From positions 62,001 to 126,000 of the forward strand of contig DATATM010000012.1 in assembly GCA_036268775.1 (NCBI GenBank): a stretch of 64,000 nt of DNA, in the 5' to 3' direction. The notes beneath the pieces were generated by a model that saw only the letters and a program-made list of their open reading frames with translations, was not told the origin of the DNA and ran no database searches. Both the position numbers and the translations under genes were made by a program. This DNA comes from DASZIT01 sp036268775 (GTDB lineage Bacteria > Actinomycetota > Acidimicrobiia > Acidimicrobiales > RAAP-2). Shown here piece after piece: positions 36,177-46,000 of the stretch (the stretch's first letter is position 1; each line of letters starts with the position of its first letter).

Positions 36177-36599
36177 ATGGCCGCCCACCCGAAAGCACTG
36201 GATCTCAAGACCGTCTGGCTCTTCTCGAGCTGCACCAACAGCGAGCTGAAGAAGATCCGGGGGCTGCTCGAAGAAGTGCACGTACCCGCCAAGAAGGTGC
36301 TGGTCGAAGAGGGCACCATCGGCCGCGAGTTCTTCCTGATTGTGGACGGCGAGGCCAATGTCACCCGGAGCGGCAAGAAGGTCGCCAGGCTGGGCCCGGG
36401 CTCCTATTTCGGAGAGCTGGCCCTGCTCGACCGCCACCCCCGATCAGCGTCAGTCGTCTCCGACACCGACATGGACGTACTGGTGATGTCCCAACGCCAA
36501 TTCAACGGTGTGTTGGACCTGGTACCGGCCATTGCCCACAAGCTGCTGATGGCCATGGCCACCCGGCTCCGCGAGTCGGACGCCAAGGCCTTCCACTAA
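36177..36599 (+). CDS. stand-alone cyclic-nucleotide-binding domain protein
   Basis: 140 residues from ATG 36177; the frame is open further upstream, but that part reads as non-coding. The protein is a single cNMP-binding domain: FFLIVDGEANVTRSG strands, then the phosphate-binding cassette FGELALLDRHPRSASVV. There is no C-terminal HTH, so it is not a Crp/Fnr transcription factor. The cassette Glu and Arg are present, so cAMP or cGMP binding is possible. It converges on the FadF-like gene with an 8-base gap. Confidence 0.8.
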   Translation: MAAHPKALDLKTVWLFSSCTNSELKKIRGLLEEVHVPAKKVLVEEGTIGREFFLIVDGEANVTRSGKKVARLGPGSYFGELALLDRHPRSASVVSDTDMDVLVMSQRQFNGVLDLVPAIAHKLLMAMATRLRESDAKAFH

Positions 36600-36607
36600 A
36601 CCGAGCG

Positions 36608-38725
36608 TTAACCGGGCTCCACCGGTTCATCGCCGGCGCTACCGATCTCACCGGCTGACTCCGTTTCGATCGACGGGGCGCCAACCGATACCGGGTCTCC
36701 CATCGACTCCTCCAGGAGCTGAGACAGGTCGAGGACCCGGACGTCGTCTTCTTTCTGGTGGGCCCGCACTGCGTCGTCGAGCATGATCATGCAGTAAGGA
36801 CAGGCGGTAGAGACCACGTCAGCCCCGGTTCCCAGGGCCTCCTCGGTGCGCTCCATGTTGACCCGCTTGCCGATGTTCTCCTCCAGCCACATCCGGGCGC
36901 CCCCGGCGCCGCAGCAGAAGCCCTTCTCCCGGCAGCGCTTCATCTCCACCTGCTTGGCCCCGGGGATGGCGTCGATCACCGAACGGGGCTCGTCGAAGAC
37001 CCGGTTGTGCCGGCCCAGGTAGCAGGGATCGTGATAGGTCACCGATCCCTTGTAGCCGCCACCCGGCGTGAGCTTGCCCGCGGTCACCAGGTGGTCGAGG
37101 AGCTGGCTGTGGTGGATGACCTCGAAGTTACCGCCGAGGGCGGGGTACTCGTTGGCGAGGGTGTTGAAGCAGTGGGGACAGGTGGCGATGATCTTCTTGG
37201 CCCCTACGCCATTGAGGGTCTCGATGTTGGTGTGGCATTGCTCCTGGAAGAGGTACTCGTTGCCCAATCGCCGTACTGGATCTCCAGTGCAGCTTTCCTT
37301 CTTGCCCAAAATGGCAAAGGAGACGCCGGCCCGATGGAGCATGCGGGCGGTGGCCTGGGCACCCTTGCGGGCCCGCTCGTCGAGGGCCCCGGCGCAACCC
37401 ACCCAGTAGAGGTATTCGATGTCAGCCGGGATGGTGTCGGTGACCACCGGCACCTCGAAGTCGAGCGACGCGATCCAGTCCTCCCGCTTGGCGGCTCCGA
37501 GACCCCAAGGGTCGCCCTGGTTCTCGACGTTACGGAGCATGAGGCTGGCCTCGGAGGGGAATCGCGACTCGATCAGAACCTCGTAGCGACGCATGTCGAT
37601 GATGGTGTCGATGTGCTCGATGTCAACTGGGCACTCCTCCACGCAGGCGCCGCAAGTGGTGCATGACCAGAGAACGTCGGGCTCGATCACCGACGGGACC
37701 AGCGTCCCCCGCTCGACGCCATTTTCACGGTTCTTCGACATGATCTGGTCGGCTTCCGAGAACAGGTTGTCCCGGAGACTCATGATGAGGAGCTTGGGAG
37801 AGAGCGGCTTGCCGGTATTCCAGGCGGGGCACTGCGATTGGCAACGCCCGCACTCGGTGCAGGTGGCCAGGTCGAGAAGCTGTTTCCAGGAGAGATCCTC
37901 CACCCGACCAGCGCCGAAGATGACCTCGTCCTCTTCGCCGACATCCTCCATGCTCATGTCCGGGGTGGAGGCCAAAGCGCCGAGGGCACGAGGCCGGCGG
38001 GAGGTGGCCACGTTGATAGGAGCCAGGAAGATGTGAAGGTGCTTCGAGTAGGAGACGAATACCAGGAAGCTCATGATGATGGCGACATTGGCCAGCAGGG
38101 CCACCGTCTCGATCACGCTGTTGACCCCGGTCCCGAGGGGATGGAGCCAGCTGGCGATCCCATGGGACGCGAATGCCCAATTGGAATAGGGGAAATTGCC
38201 GGTGTTCACCTGAGCTGCCCGATAAAGGAGCAATGAGATCATCACTCCGGCGATCATGGCCAGCACCAGCCAGGCGGCGGTGGTGTGGGAGCCGAAGAAC
38301 CGGGACCGGCGGTCTTCCCGTTTTGGCGAGTTCTTCACCCTGATGGCGACGAACACACCGAGAGACACCAGCACTGCCACTGCGAAGAAGTCCTCCACGA
38401 ACCCGATCCACGACCAAATGCCGATCCCCGGGATGTGGAAATCGCGCTGAAAGAGGTCGCCGAAGGCCTCGATGATGGTGAGGAAGAGAATGGTGAAGCC
38501 CCAGAAAGTGAAGGCGTGGGCCAGGCCGGGTACCGTCCACTGGAGGAGCTTCTTCTGGCCGCCGACTTCGACCAGTTCGGCCTTCGCTCGGGAGGGGATG
38601 TTCTTGAAGCGGTCGGGGGCCGGCTGGCCACTGGAAATCAACTCAAACAACCAGAGGAAGCGTCGACCGGCAATGCCAAGCATGATCGCGGTGATTCCGA
38701 GACCAACTGCGAGTCTGACTACCAC
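36608..38725 (-). CDS. membrane Fe-S oxidoreductase, FadF/HdrD-like
   Basis: 705 residues. About six N-terminal transmembrane helices (1-260) of the NarI-like type are followed by two 4Fe-4S ferredoxin motifs (CTECGRCQSQCP and CTTCGACVEECP), then two CCG domains (CPHCFNTL and GFCCGAGGARMW) as in heterodisulphide reductase HdrD and GlpC. Such proteins, called FadF in fatty-acid-degrading bacteria, are thought to pass electrons from electron-transfer flavoprotein to quinone. No EtfAB gene is in the window. Cluster ligands look complete. Confidence 0.85.
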   Translation of the reverse strand: MVVRLAVGLGITAIMLGIAGRRFLWLFELISSGQPAPDRFKNIPSRAKAELVEVGGQKKLLQWTVPGLAHAFTFWGFTILFLTIIEAFGDLFQRDFHIPGIGIWSWIGFVEDFFAVAVLVSLGVFVAIRVKNSPKREDRRSRFFGSHTTAAWLVLAMIAGVMISLLLYRAAQVNTGNFPYSNWAFASHGIASWLHPLGTGVNSVIETVALLANVAIIMSFLVFVSYSKHLHIFLAPINVATSRRPRALGALASTPDMSMEDVGEEDEVIFGAGRVEDLSWKQLLDLATCTECGRCQSQCPAWNTGKPLSPKLLIMSLRDNLFSEADQIMSKNRENGVERGTLVPSVIEPDVLWSCTTCGACVEECPVDIEHIDTIIDMRRYEVLIESRFPSEASLMLRNVENQGDPWGLGAAKREDWIASLDFEVPVVTDTIPADIEYLYWVGCAGALDERARKGAQATARMLHRAGVSFAILGKKESCTGDPVRRLGNEYLFQEQCHTNIETLNGVGAKKIIATCPHCFNTLANEYPALGGNFEVIHHSQLLDHLVTAGKLTPGGGYKGSVTYHDPCYLGRHNRVFDEPRSVIDAIPGAKQVEMKRCREKGFCCGAGGARMWLEENIGKRVNMERTEEALGTGADVVSTACPYCMIMLDDAVRAHQKEDDVRVLDLSQLLEESMGDPVSVGAPSIETESAGEIGSAGDEPVEPG

Positions 38726-38818
38726 TGTTGTTTTCCCTCCCTGAAGGTTACCGATGAGTAACTAGCGGTACGAGCGTAGCTGATACGAGTCCGGGCCTTG
38801 TTTACCCTGAATCTGCAC

Positions 38819-39385
38819 TTAGGAACGGAAATTGTCCGAATACCGGCTCGGGGTCGGGCCCCATTGTCCCTGGTACTTGGACTTGAGGCCATCGGATCCG
38901 TAGGGCTTGTCAGCCGCGGTGGTCATCTGCAGAAAGGAGATCTGGCCGATCTTCATGCCCGCGTAGATGGTGATGGGCAGATTGGCCACATTGGAGAGCT
39001 CGAGGGTGAGGTGCCCGTCCCAGCCGGCGTCAACAAACCCGGCGGTGGAGTGGATCAATAGGCCGAGCCGGCCGAGGGAGGACTTGCCCTCAAGGCGGGC
39101 GACCAGGTCGTTCGGAAGGGTGATCTTCTCCAGGGTGGAGCCCAGAAGGAACTCGCCGGGGTGGAGGATGAGCGGATCCACGTCCCCGATGTCCACCAGC
39201 TCGGTCAGATCCTCTTGGTCCTCCCGGACATCAATCACCCGACTGGTGTGGTTACGGAAGAGCCGAAAGTACTTGTCCACGTGAAGATCCACCGATGATG
39301 GCTGGATACAGCCCTCCCCAAGAGGCTCTATGGAAATGGTGCCGGAGTCCAGCGCCTCACGGATAGATCGGTCAGAGAGAACCAT
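38819..39385 (-). CDS. dcd: dCTP deaminase, probably bifunctional dCTP deaminase:dUTPase
   Basis: 188 residues from MVLSDRSIREALDSG; ten extra upstream residues are discarded. The core GKSSLGRLGLLIHSTAGFVD and the tail SKYQGQWGPTPSRYSDNF are those of the Dcd trimer. The HSTAGF segment follows the pattern of the mycobacterial enzyme that both deaminates dCTP and hydrolyses dUTP, giving dUMP directly. No separate dut is in the window. It lies just upstream (opposite strand) of tRNA-Gly. Confidence 0.93.
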   Translation of the reverse strand: MVLSDRSIREALDSGTISIEPLGEGCIQPSSVDLHVDKYFRLFRNHTSRVIDVREDQEDLTELVDIGDVDPLILHPGEFLLGSTLEKITLPNDLVARLEGKSSLGRLGLLIHSTAGFVDAGWDGHLTLELSNVANLPITIYAGMKIGQISFLQMTTAADKPYGSDGLKSKYQGQWGPTPSRYSDNFRS

Positions 39386-39438
39386 GCCGGCTAGACGATA
39401 GTGTGGCCAGCGCATGCGGGCGTAGATTGTCCGTAACT

Positions 39439-39509
39439 GCGGGCGTAGTTCAGAGGCAGAACATCAGCTTCCCAAGCTGAGAACGCGGGTTCGATTCCCG
39501 TCGCCCGCT
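39439..39509 (+). tRNA. tRNA-Gly (CCC)
   Basis: 71 bases fold as a tRNA: acceptor GCGGGCG (39439-39445) pairs with CGCCCGC (39502-39508), anticodon stem TCAGC/GCTGA encloses loop TTCCCAA with anticodon CCC, and the T-arm is CGGGTTCGATTCCCG. The discriminator is T and no CCA is encoded. The last 13 bases overlap the repeat that flanks the IS481 copies, so the gene is the insertion point of the mobile DNA. Confidence 0.95.
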
Positions 39510-39510
39510 C
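39498..39510 (+). repeat. 13-bp repeat, copy 1 (tRNA-Gly 3' end)
   Basis: CCGTCGCCCGCTC, the end of tRNA-Gly. Identical copies occur at 40804-40816 and 41020-41032, on the far side of the full and of the deleted IS481 copy. The pattern fits a target-site duplication created at each insertion or a tandem arrangement of the element. Confidence 0.75.
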
Positions 39511-40803
39511 GTGTGTGATGTCTCAAGACATCGGAGACCGGTGTCTCAAGACATCGTAGACCGGGGTCTTCGTGTTCACGGGATTCGCTGGTAGTCCTTG
39601 GTGGGATCGAGGACTAGGCGCCGCAACGGGGAGCCGTCGAGGCCGACGATCTCGATCTTGAGGCCATCGATGAGCATGGCCACCCGCCAGCCGGCGTAGG
39701 CGTTGCCGATCCCGATGTGGAAGAGCCGGCCGCGGTGGCGGAGGGTGACCCGTCCGGCCTTGTCGACCCGGTCGAAGCGCAGCCGTCGGTCGCCGACCTT
39801 CACCAACGAAGGAGCCGGACCGGCTTTCTCCCGGGCGGCGTAGACAGCCGCCGGCGTCTTCCGTCCGATGCCCCGGTGCGGGCGCACGTCGTTGTAGTAG
39901 GCGACGAAGCGGTCGAGCTGGCGCTGGAGCTGCTTCGGGGTGGCGACGTCCTGTTTCTCCAAGAACTTCTTCATGGTCTGGTGGAAGCGTTCGACCTTCC
40001 CGCAGGTCTGGGGATGGTAGGGCCGGGCGTGCTTCGCCTCGACACCGAGCGAGAAGAGCTCTTGTTCGGTCGCCCCTGCCACCTGGTGGTTGCGCTGGGT
40101 GGTGAAGATGAGACCGTTGTCGGTGAGGAACGAGGCGGGATACCCCCAGGTCTCCGCCGATTTGTGGAGCACCCGGACGACGTCAGTGGCCTTCACCACC
40201 CGGATGGCCCGGGAGGCCACGCACAACCTCGAGTGGTCGTCGATCATGTTGAGCACCTCGTAGGCCTCGCCGTTGTCGAGCTCCACGTGGGTCATGTCCG
40301 CCTGCCAGCACTCGTTGGGCAGATCGGCGACGAAGCGGGTGAACGAGCTCTTCGGGCGCTTCTGGGGCTGGAGGGTGACGAACCCTCTGGCCTTCAGGAC
40401 CCGAAAGACGGTGGAGACCGACGGGGGCTGGCGGTGGCGTTGGGCGAGGTGATAGTGGACGGTGGCCGCACCCGCATCGAGGCCGTCGTCGGCCAGCGCC
40501 TTGTGGATGGCCACGATCTCGTCCTCGAACAAGTCCGCGATCCGTGTCGGGGATCGAACCGGCCGCCGAGAGCGCGCCTCTAAGCCCTCAGGCCCCTCCA
40601 GCCGGTAGCGGCGGAGGAGCTTGAACAGCCAGCTGGCGGACACATCGTGCGCCGCCGCCAGTTCTTTGATCGGTCTTCCGGTCCGAAGATGCGTCTCGAT
40701 CAAAAACCGACCCATGTCCATAGGAGCACCCCTCCACTCGGCGGTCTCCTATGTCTTGACACATCCTTGAGGCCAGTGCTCTCCTATGTCCTGAATCCCG
40801 GCA
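39511..40803 (-). mobile_element. IS481-family insertion sequence, complete copy
   Basis: 1293 bp between two copies of the 13-bp repeat, with one transposase gene. The left end begins GTGTGTGATGTCTCAAGAC and holds two copies of a TGTCTCAAGACATCGNAGACC motif; the right end, read on the other strand, carries related TGTGTCAAGACATAGGAGACC and AGGACATAGGAGAG. These are likely transposase-binding sites. The transposase is intact, so the element may still be mobile. Confidence 0.8.
39576..40721 (-). CDS. IS481-family transposase (DDE integrase core)
   Basis: 381 residues. N-terminal HTH_29/HTH_32-type domains (KELAAAHDVSASWLFKLLRR), then an rve integrase core with the catalytic triad in WQADMTHVEL, SFLTDNGLIF and CGKVERFHQTMK. 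A C-terminal domain rich in Arg/beta strands follows. It moves the surrounding element by cut or copy transposition. No frameshift or internal stop is seen. Confidence 0.93.
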   Translation of the reverse strand: MDMGRFLIETHLRTGRPIKELAAAHDVSASWLFKLLRRYRLEGPEGLEARSRRPVRSPTRIADLFEDEIVAIHKALADDGLDAGAATVHYHLAQRHRQPPSVSTVFRVLKARGFVTLQPQKRPKSSFTRFVADLPNECWQADMTHVELDNGEAYEVLNMIDDHSRLCVASRAIRVVKATDVVRVLHKSAETWGYPASFLTDNGLIFTTQRNHQVAGATEQELFSLGVEAKHARPYHPQTCGKVERFHQTMKKFLEKQDVATPKQLQRQLDRFVAYYNDVRPHRGIGRKTPAAVYAAREKAGPAPSLVKVGDRRLRFDRVDKAGRVTLRHRGRLFHIGIGNAYAGWRVAMLIDGLKIEIVGLDGSPLRRLVLDPTKDYQRIP

Positions 40804-40816
40804 CCGTCGCCCGCTC
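40624..40816. repeat. 193-bp direct repeat, copy A (right end of the complete IS)
   Basis: This segment covers the 5' end of the transposase gene, the IS right end and the 13-bp repeat. It recurs at 40840-41032 with roughly ten to twelve mismatches and no length change. Copy A belongs to the complete element. Confidence 0.8.
40804..40816 (+). repeat. 13-bp repeat, copy 2
   Basis: Identical to the tRNA-Gly 3' end at 39498-39510. It lies between the complete and the deleted IS481 copies and is followed by GTGTGATGTCTC, the IS left end. Confidence 0.75.
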
Positions 40817-41019
40817 GTGTGATGTCTCAAGACATCACAAACAGCCAGCTGGCGGACACATCGTGCGCCGCCGCCAGTTCTTTGATCGGTCGTCCGGTCC
40901 GAAGATGTGTCTCGATTAAAAACCGACCCATGTCCATAGGAGCACCCCTCAGCTTTGCGGTCTCCTATGTCTTGACACATCCTTGAGGTCAGTGCTCTCC
41001 TATGTCCTGAATCCCGGCA
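40817..41019 (-). mobile_element. deleted remnant of a second IS481 copy
   Basis: The first 22-23 bases repeat the IS left end (GTGTGATGTCTCAAGACATC), after which the sequence jumps at about 40840 to the transposase N-terminal region and right end. About 1.1 kb of the element is missing. It is bounded on both sides by the 13-bp repeat, so the internal deletion came after insertion. Confidence 0.8.
40840..40937 (-). pseudogene. transposase fragment (first ~33 codons)
   Basis: From the ATG at 40937 the frame reads MDMGRFLIETHLRTGRPIKE and on to about residue 33, matching the complete transposase, then is cut by the internal deletion. It has no catalytic residues. Some third-position changes relative to the intact copy show it is not brand new. 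Confidence 0.8.
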
Positions 41020-41032
41020 CCGTCGCCCGCTC
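41020..41032 (+). repeat. 13-bp repeat, copy 3
   Basis: Third exact copy of the tRNA-Gly end sequence. After it comes TCGATGGTTCTC, presumably the DNA that originally followed the tRNA gene. Confidence 0.75.
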
Positions 41033-41531
41033 TCGATGGTTCTCGCCGAAGGTGGGCGTCTGATTCACCGAAGGTGGTGATCGGTCGCGCTTGGGTGAGC
41101 CCGTTCAACCGAATCGCGGTGACGTCCATCGGCTGACGCGAGTTCGGGCCTTCGCTCAACTTTGTCGGTCGTGGCAGCCACATGTTGTCCGCGTGGAACC
41201 AGGAGCGTGAGGCAACGTGTCACTTTCTCGGCTCTCACTGCCGCGTTTACTGCCGCCGAAGCCGTTGACGGGAGGATCAAGCCTCGATATCCCTGGACCG
41301 TAACCGCTCTGACCTGGGGTTTTTTCGAGTGGGCCGTGCAGGTCTCGAACCTGTGACCCCTTGCGCGTCATTGTAGGCCCATCGTCGCCAAGCACGCGAT
41401 TCGTCGGTGTCAAGCACATCACCCCCTTGCCGCGTCTTCTTGATCGAAATGCACACCGGAGCTGGCATTGTCGCGTCCTCACAGGTCACGCTATCCACGG
41501 ATTCATAAGCAAAGTCGCGCTAGATGTTGGT
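41033..41531. other. gene-poor stretch between the IS copies and the MFS gene
   Basis: About 500 bases without a gene I can support. CCGAAGGTGG occurs twice near 41046-41080. Short open frames on the minus strand have no recognisable product and look like degraded coding DNA. The one clear element is a tRNA 3' remnant at 41330-41366. Confidence 0.5.
41330..41366 (-). pseudogene. 3' remnant of a tRNA (possible att scar)
   Basis: On the minus strand the sequence reads AAGGGGTCACAGG, loop TTCGAGA, CCTGC, then acceptor ACGGCCC and A. This is a tRNA T-arm (4 of 5 pairs, canonical TTCGA loop) plus 3' acceptor strand. The D-arm and anticodon arm are absent: the upstream DNA does not supply a full cloverleaf. 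Such 3' ends are what tRNA-targeting integrases leave at one end of an island. The acceptor differs from tRNA-Gly, so it came from another tRNA. Confidence 0.6.
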
Positions 41532-43070
41532 TCACTGCTGAAATTGCGTCGATGTTGGCGTCGCAGTCGGGGCGGTAGCGGCCGGTTCCAATGGCGAGCC
41601 GTCAAGGGCACACTGCCAGCGTTTGTCTCCCTTCGGCGGAATCGATTTGGCGGCATACGGATTGCGTATTAGAGCATGCGCCAGGATCCCGCCCGCCGCA
41701 CACACGATTCCGGCGATGACCATCGCCGTCCGGAACCCGGGCGCAAAATCGCGAGGGCTAAGGGCACTGGTGCCGGCTATGCCGGCCGCAAATGGAAGTA
41801 CTGCTACGGCAATGAGTCCGGCCGCCCGGGCCACCACGTTGTTTATCGCAGATGCCGCCCCTGCATGTTCTGGGGGTGCGGCTCCCATGGCTGTGCTTGT
41901 CAGCGGGGCCACCGTGATGGCCAGGCCGATCCCGAAGACGACAACGGCCGGAAGCACGTAGGTGGCATAGCTTGCCCCATCGGTGGCTCGCGTAAGGAGG
42001 AGGAGCCCGACTCCCACGACGACGGGACCGACACTCATCTGCAGTCGGGGCCCGATCCGGCTAGCAAGTTGGCCCGAATATGCGGAGAACACCAACATGA
42101 TGAAGGTGACCGGTAGCAAAGCCAACCCGGAATCAAGTGGGCTGTAGCCAGAAACGAGCTGGAGTTCCACTGGCAGTAGGAACAGGGCACCCGCTAGGGC
42201 GCCGTAGACCACAAAGGTAACCGCGTTGGCCGCGCTGAATTGTCGGATCCGGAACATCACCAGGGGCAGCATCGGGCTGCGGCGAGTGGCTTCCACAATG
42301 AGGAAGACGGGGCCAGCCACGACCGCGACGATCACCCCGATAAGCACGACTGGCGAAGTCCAGCCGTGAGTTGGCCCCTCGATCAGCGCGTAGGTAAGGC
42401 CGGTTAAGAAGATGACCGCTAGCGGGGGGCCGACTACATCGAGCCTCCCGGCGATCGTCGGATCGTGCGTTTCGGGAACGTGGCGAGCTGTGAGCACAAG
42501 CACGCCGACCGCGACCGGAAGGTTGATGAAGAACACCCACCGCCAGGATCCGGCGGCGATGAGGTAGCCACCGATCAGGGGTCCCGCAGCCGTCGCCACC
42601 CCACCAAGGCCAGACCACGCGCCAATGGCCCGAGAGCGATCCTCGGATCGAAACGACGCCTGGAGGATGGCCAGACTCGCCGGCGTGATGAGCGCGCCCC
42701 CGATCCCCTGGAGAACCCGTGCGCCGATAAGGATCCCCGCGTTCGGGGCTAACCCACAAAGAGCAGAGGCAAGAGCGAACCACACGATTCCGACCGAGAA
42801 CACCTTCTTGCGCCCGAAACGGTCGCCGAGCGAGCCGCCAAGGAGTAGGAACGCCGTCAGGGTCAATGAGTAGCCGGTGATAACCCACTGAAGCGTGCCC
42901 AGACCACTGTGGAACGAACGCCCAATCGGCGGCAGGGCGATCCCAACCACTGTTGCGTCGAGAGTGGCAATCCCCGAACCGAACACGGCGGCGGCGATGA
43001 CCCAGCGACCTCGAGCGGTTCGGTAAGCGATCTGGTCGCAAGCCACCGCGGCAGCCGGATCGTCAGGCAT
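41532..43070 (-). CDS. MFS multidrug exporter, DHA2 (EmrB/QacA) type
   Basis: 512 residues from the ATG at 43070, which shares one base with the stop of the upstream gene (TGATG). About 14 transmembrane helices. Motif A appears as GGSLGDRFGRKKVF between helices 2 and 3, and the antiporter motif C as GLGGVATAAGPLIGGYL. These pumps expel drugs or dyes in exchange for protons. The C-terminal 35 residues are hydrophilic. Coupling to a nuclease-helicase gene is unusual for an exporter. Confidence 0.88.
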   Translation of the reverse strand: MPDDPAAAVACDQIAYRTARGRWVIAAAVFGSGIATLDATVVGIALPPIGRSFHSGLGTLQWVITGYSLTLTAFLLLGGSLGDRFGRKKVFSVGIVWFALASALCGLAPNAGILIGARVLQGIGGALITPASLAILQASFRSEDRSRAIGAWSGLGGVATAAGPLIGGYLIAAGSWRWVFFINLPVAVGVLVLTARHVPETHDPTIAGRLDVVGPPLAVIFLTGLTYALIEGPTHGWTSPVVLIGVIVAVVAGPVFLIVEATRRSPMLPLVMFRIRQFSAANAVTFVVYGALAGALFLLPVELQLVSGYSPLDSGLALLPVTFIMLVFSAYSGQLASRIGPRLQMSVGPVVVGVGLLLLTRATDGASYATYVLPAVVVFGIGLAITVAPLTSTAMGAAPPEHAGAASAINNVVARAAGLIAVAVLPFAAGIAGTSALSPRDFAPGFRTAMVIAGIVCAAGGILAHALIRNPYAAKSIPPKGDKRWQCALDGSPLEPAATAPTATPTSTQFQQ

Positions 43071-46000
43071 CAGGTCGCCATCTCTACGTACCGGCACAGG
43101 CCATTAACCAGACGCAACTGGTCGATCGACCGGCACTTAACCGTCAATAGCTTCGGGCTCCCGACCACGACGATCATCGCCTGCGCCCGCGACACAGCCA
43201 CATTCAGCCGGTTCCGACTGTAGAGAAACTCCAATCCCCGAGGAATGTCTTCAAGACTCGATGTGGTCAGCGAGACGATGACCACCGGGGCTTGTTGACC
43301 TTGGTATTTGTCTACCGTTCCGATGAGGGCACCGGGGGGCAGCTTCTGCTTCAGTAACCTGACCTGGGCGTTGTATGGCGCCACCACCTTCACGTCGGAA
43401 GCGGTAAGCGGACGTTCCACGCCGTCCTTGTCAGTGAAGGTGCGGCCGAGAAGCGCCCGATAGCAAGCATTGACCTCATCGGCCTCTTCAGGAGCGTCAA
43501 CTCGATTGCCAATGTGGTCGACCGGTCTCCATCGCAGCCCCGAGCCACCCAGCCCATCGTCACCACCAATAGCCTGCAACTCGCAACCCGGTTCCGACTT
43601 GAGCCGTCCTTCGTAGACCATCTCAGAGATGAACGCACAGATGCCGGGATGTAAGCGATGGGTCCGATCGAGGAAGATCCCGAGCTCGTCGGGGATGGTG
43701 CCGGAACCGCCGAGCATGTGACCCAATGCGGACGCGTTGGCCCCTATCGGATGGGTACCTTTCGAGGGTTGGGCCAACTGAAGCGGGTCCCCGACCAGGA
43801 CAAGGTTTTTGGCGGCGGTGGCAACTGCCATCGCGTTGGCCAGCGAGAACTGCCCGGCTTCATCCAGGATGAGATAGTCGAGGCACTGGTCGAACTCGCC
43901 CCGAGCGAACATCCAGGCGGTGCCTGCCAGGAGATTGGCGCCGTCGGCGAGGTCGCTGACCATCGCGGGATTCTTGGTCTGTTGCGTCACGGATGGGTGA
44001 GAGGAGAAGTTCTTGCCGTTGCTCTTTTGGGATGCCCGGAAGTCCACCCCGGCCTTGTCGGCTTGCTCACCGATCTCGTCCAACAGATTCATGATCACCG
44101 CGTGGCCGTGGGCGGCAATGCCCACTGATTTGCCTGCATCTATCAGGGCGACAGCCAGCGCCGCAGCCGCTCTGGTCTTCCCCGATCCGGGAGGCCCCTG
44201 CACCGCCAGGCAGCCGTGATCGAGTTGAAGGCCAACACGCACGACCGCATCTCCAGCAGCTTCATTGGCATTGACCAGCTTGCCTTCCGCCAGTGCCGGA
44301 TGCGTGCGAGGCGGCCGCCGAAGCAAGAGGTCGCGTGCCGCCCGATAGGGGCCGCCCCCGTCAATGCCATCCTGGATCATGCTGAAGGCGATCCGCTGCA
44401 ACGCTTCCCGTTGATTTTTGGTGTCGAGGGGTCCGGCGGGAATCAGACAACGGGGATGCGGGGCTGATGAATTGGCTCCTCGCGACAAGTCCAAGATGCC
44501 GGCGTCGGCGTCGAGCGAAACCACCTTGCCGGGGCCTGGAACCTTGGCCTCGCCGGAGCGATTGGCGCGTACTGTCTCGGGGTCGGACACTGAATCCTCG
44601 CCCTTGATCTTGAACTCTTGCGCAGGATCGAAGCTATATCGATGGACGATCGACTTCTTCTGGCGCCCTGCCTCGCCCTCGTACTCGAGCCCAGCGATCG
44701 ACTCGGTGTCCAGATACAGATCATCCTCGTCACAATCGAGTGCCCGGTGGTAATACATCCACCACTCCGGCTTGTCTTCCCGTCGGTGCCAATCGAGCAG
44801 GTGGCCGAAGAGCTCGCTCGCCTTTTCCACATCCGCGCCGGAGCTGGCAGCTGACCCAGCCAGCCCAATCCGAAGTGCGTCGTTCAGCTCCATCTGTTCG
44901 GTCACCTCGGGTCGCGCATCTGCTATTGCCGAGGCGGGACGGGGGAGCACCTTCCCGAAGGTGGATGCGAACTCGGCTCGACGCAACTCGAGCCAGTCGC
45001 GTAGCAACCAGGTTGATTCACAATCAACCCGGTTGTACTCCTCGATGTCGTCGAGGATCTTTTGGTCGGGATCAGCCAACCACCGCTCGTACTCGATGAT
45101 CGACGAGCCTGCGTCCGTGATGGCCTCTGTCCGGGCGGGCATATAGAGAGCCTCGAGCTTCTTCAGCGAGTAGGACGGGGTTCCGACCCGGACTCCCTGT
45201 CGAACAACCCGGTACAGGTCCACCAGCACCTGGCCGCGCAGCACGAGATCCACTTCCAACTCTCGGGTTCCGTACCGTCCCATCAGCTTGCCGAGGGCGA
45301 GCGGTTCGTAGGCGGCGTAATGGTAAATGTGGAGGTCCGGGTACGCCGTCAGGCGGTCCATGACGAAATCGATAAACGACTCGAAGGAGGTTTTCTCCTC
45401 CCCGGGGGTATGAGCCCAAAACGACCGGAAAGCAAAGCTCTGGTCAGCTTCCAGCCAACCGACGCCCAACAGGTACTCGAGACCACCTTCACCGACAAAG
45501 GGATCGCCTTCGATGTCGAAGAAAAGATCACCGAGCGACGGTTCCGGTAGGGCGGCCAATCCGAGCCCGGGCTCGTTTGCCTCCAGGAGCTCGTGGGGCG
45601 GCGGTGCATCCGGGTGGGCGCGAGCCTGGACCTGAAGGGTGGCCTGGCGGCGCAGCTTGTGGAACGTCGATTGGGTGATGCCGGGAACCTGATCTTCGGT
45701 GCAGGCAGCCAGTTCTGCCACCGTGGAGATATCGGCCAGAGCGGCGAGTTTGCGGGCCTGGTCAGTCCGCAGCCCGTAGACCAGTGTCAGCCGGTCGTCC
45801 TGGACGCGGACGTCATCGCACTGGGCCCGCCATGCACAGAAGGCGCAATGGGCGACCGGATCGGGGTAGGCCTCGACCCCATTGATGCAGGCGTCAACGA
45901 AGCGGGCCTTGGCCGCCCGGAAGTAGGCGGCGAACTCGGTCAATCGGAGCGAGACCTTCTCCTGCCCTCCGAGGACGACGTGGATGAGCTCGGGCGTGTG

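Noticed and set aside
40588..40980. A 130-codon frame across the IS481 right-end repeats
   Set aside because: Produced by the tandem repeat itself (the same peptide appears twice); no start signal or domain.
39511..41032. A CRISPR-like array from the repeated ATGTCTCAAGACATC motifs
   Set aside because: The repeats are IS481 end motifs with irregular spacing and no cas genes; no CRISPR array was seen anywhere in the window.
41330..41405. A complete tRNA gene on the minus strand
   Set aside because: A GGGCC stretch upstream could mimic the 5' acceptor, but there are only about 22 bases between it and the T-arm, too few for D and anticodon arms.
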